8,202 nucleotides of DNA from an uncultured Tolumonas sp. (GTDB lineage Bacteria; Pseudomonadota; Gammaproteobacteria; Enterobacterales; Aeromonadaceae): NCBI GenBank assembly GCA_903931645.1, contig CAIZDF010000681.1, positions 1 to 8,202 of the forward strand. Direction: 5' to 3'. Both the position numbers and the translations under genes were made by a program. Below, one piece after another: positions 6,860-8,202 of this stretch. A model generated the notes under the pieces. That model was not told the DNA's origin. It was given only the letters and a program-made list of their open reading frames with translations, and searched no databases. Position 1 is the first letter of the stretch; each line of letters begins with the position of its first letter.

Positions 6860-8026
6860 TTATCCCTCTCTACACGGCTGGGCCAGGCGCTGGAAGTGTT
6901 GCAGTGCATTGTCCACCGCATCGTCCATATCGAAATAGCGGTATTCGGCTAGGCGGCCCAACGGTAGCAGCTGTGTAAAGCGGGCCAGCTGGGCGCGACA
7001 GGCGGCATAGCGCGCCTGCGCAGTTTCGGTAAACAGCGGATAGTAGGGTTCCAGACCCTGCTCTGGCACATAGCCACAGGGGTATTCGTAGACAATACTG
7101 GTGCCCTCATGCACTTGCCCGGTCAGATGCTTGAACTCGGTGATGCGGGTATAGGCCTCTTCATTCGGGTAATTCACCGTAGTCACCGGTTGGAACTGTG
7201 GCTGCGCCAGATGGCGGTGCTCGAACCGCAGCGAACGATACGGCAGTGCATCGCCGTCAGGACAGAGCTCATCCAGCATACCGGTGTAGATCAGCGGGCC
7301 ACTAAATAGCTCGCCATCCAGCAAGACACGCCCCTGTGCCCAGTCCAACACCACGCGCGCGTCCATCGGCGTCGACAGGTGCAGCTCGATCCCAGGTTGC
7401 GCCAGCATCGCCGCCACCATTGCACTGTAACCGGCTTGCGGCACCGCCTGAAACGGATCGGTGAAATAGCGATCATCGCGGCTCACCACCACAGGAACCC
7501 GGGCGGTCACCTCCTGGGATATAGCCTCCGGCGCCATACCCCACTGCTTGCTGGTGTAGTTGACAAACGCCTTCTGGTAGATGAACTCGGCCAGCTCGCC
7601 GAGCAATGGATCGGCCTCCTGACGGAGCATCAGGATCGGCACCCGCGCCCCATCACCGAAACGAGAGACCAGAGCCGTGCTCATCGCCTGCGCTTTGTCA
7701 GCGAGGAAGCAGCGCTCGATACTAGTCAAGTTGAATGGCAGTGGCACTAATTGACCATCAATGCGCGACAACACCCGATGCTGATAGTCGTGCCAGGCCG
7801 TGAACTGCGACAGATAGGCCGCCACCTCCGGCTTGTCGGTATGAAACAGGTGCGGCCCATAGCGATGGATCAGTACACCAGCTTGATCCTGTTCGTCAAA
7901 ACAGTTGCCCGCCAGATGGTCACGCTGCTCGAGCACCAGTACACGCCACCCCAACTGGCTGGCCATGCGTTCGGCCATTACGGCGCCGGATAACCCAGCA
8001 CCGATCACGATCGCCTGATAGCTCAT
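6860..8026 (-). CDS. glf: UDP-galactopyranose mutase
   Basis: This flavoenzyme interconverts UDP-galactopyranose and UDP-galactofuranose in the cytoplasm, supplying the Galf donor for O-antigen, capsule or galactan synthesis. The 388-residue product is close to the usual 365-390. The N-terminal FAD-binding Rossmann motif GAGLSG is at residues 9-14, followed by LEQRDHLAGN (32-41) and the family motif YGPHLFHT (56-63). YTSKQWG is at 157-163. The two arginines that hold the UDP-sugar pyrophosphate in characterised enzymes match R176 (ARVPV) and R294 (YTRITE). YYP (328-330) and GRLAEYRYFDMD (357-368) complete the C-terminal flavin site. No key residue appears to be missing. The ATG overlaps the stop of the preceding gene and has GGAG seven bases upstream. 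Only five bases separate its TAA from the next start, so it belongs to the same operon. GC content is high, like the 5' part of the HAD gene. Confidence 0.97.
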   Translation of the reverse strand: MSYQAIVIGAGLSGAVMAERMASQLGWRVLVLEQRDHLAGNCFDEQDQAGVLIHRYGPHLFHTDKPEVAAYLSQFTAWHDYQHRVLSRIDGQLVPLPFNLTSIERCFLADKAQAMSTALVSRFGDGARVPILMLRQEADPLLGELAEFIYQKAFVNYTSKQWGMAPEAISQEVTARVPVVVSRDDRYFTDPFQAVPQAGYSAMVAAMLAQPGIELHLSTPMDARVVLDWAQGRVLLDGELFSGPLIYTGMLDELCPDGDALPYRSLRFEHRHLAQPQFQPVTTVNYPNEEAYTRITEFKHLTGQVHEGTSIVYEYPCGYVPEQGLEPYYPLFTETAQARYAACRAQLARFTQLLPLGRLAEYRYFDMDDAVDNALQHFQRLAQPCREG

Positions 8027-8202
8027 ACGCTAGCTCCAAACAGCTGTTGTGTGACTTGCGATGGATCAACCCTGAGCTTCCAGGCCAATTGATGGCGGTC
8101 ATCGAAGAACCAGCCCGGAGCCAACGTTGCCACCTCGGCCACCGATTGTTCAATCAAGTGCGCAAAGCGTGCTGTGTCACCCTGCCGCAGGAAATAGAGC
8201 GC
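8023..8202 (-). CDS. C-terminal end of an unassigned polysaccharide-cluster protein (partial)
   Basis: This is an open frame entering from the right edge. It gives 59 codons (beginning ALYFLRQGDTARF, ending QLFGASV) before a TGA stop at 8025-8023. I do not recognise the family. The visible tail is soluble and mixed alpha/beta in character, rich in Trp and Phe (APGWFFDDRHQ, LAWKLRV), with no membrane segment. The stop overlaps the glf start as ATGA, so the two genes are almost certainly co-transcribed and probably translationally coupled. The GGAG that serves glf (8037-8034) lies inside this gene. GC content is high, as in glf. A glycosyltransferase is a reasonable guess from position in the operon only; the sequence does not prove it. 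Confidence 0.75.
   Translation of the reverse strand, partial: ALYFLRQGDTARFAHLIEQSVAEVATLAPGWFFDDRHQLAWKLRVDPSQVTQQLFGASV

Noticed and set aside
1..8202. CRISPR array, tRNA, insertion sequence or attachment site
   Set aside because: I saw no regularly spaced direct repeats, cloverleaf, transposase or integrase coding sequence, or terminal repeats on either strand.

Overview
This window looks like the inside of a surface-polysaccharide (O-antigen or capsule) biosynthesis operon of a Gram-negative bacterium. A moderate-GC gammaproteobacterium such as an Aeromonas relative or an enterobacterial relative would fit, but nothing in the window fixes the genus. All seven genes lie on the minus strand, so transcription runs from position 8202 down to 1. 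The operon promoter must lie beyond 8202. I see no rRNA, tRNA, CRISPR array, insertion sequence or plus-strand gene.

Layout in transcription order: (1) the last 59 codons of an unassigned gene (8202-8023), whose stop overlaps the next start as ATGA; (2) glf, UDP-galactopyranose mutase (8026-6860), which makes UDP-galactofuranose; (3) a 757-residue HAD-fold protein of the COG5610 type with a middle domain and a C-terminal Rossmann-like domain (6854-4581); (4) a 129-bp AT-rich gap holding an inverted repeat and a weak promoter candidate; (5) a radical SAM/SPASM protein (4451-3255); (6) a GT9 (heptosyltransferase-like) protein starting at GTG (3228-1963); (7) an FkbM-like methyltransferase (1950-766); (8) a strong Rho-independent terminator (747-717); (9) the N-terminal part of a NodU/CmcH/TobZ-type carbamoyltransferase (667 to the window edge), whose frame breaks 20 bases before the edge in a way that looks like a single lost G.

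How the genes may work together: Glf supplies a Galf donor. The GT9-like protein would transfer a sugar. The FkbM-like, carbamoyltransferase and radical SAM proteins would decorate or remodel sugar residues by methylation, carbamoylation and a radical step of unknown chemistry. This pathway is inferred from gene families; the product is not known.

The most striking feature is that four consecutive proteins of four unrelated catalytic families (HAD, radical SAM, GT9, FkbM) each carry what looks like the same ~90-residue Rossmann-like domain. It is C-terminal in the first two and N-terminal in the last two, and it always contains a [FY]-x-x-E-I signature. GC content falls from about 58% to about 45% near position 4920. 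That point lies inside the HAD gene, just where its Rossmann-like domain begins, so the downstream block and this domain may have arrived together by recombination.
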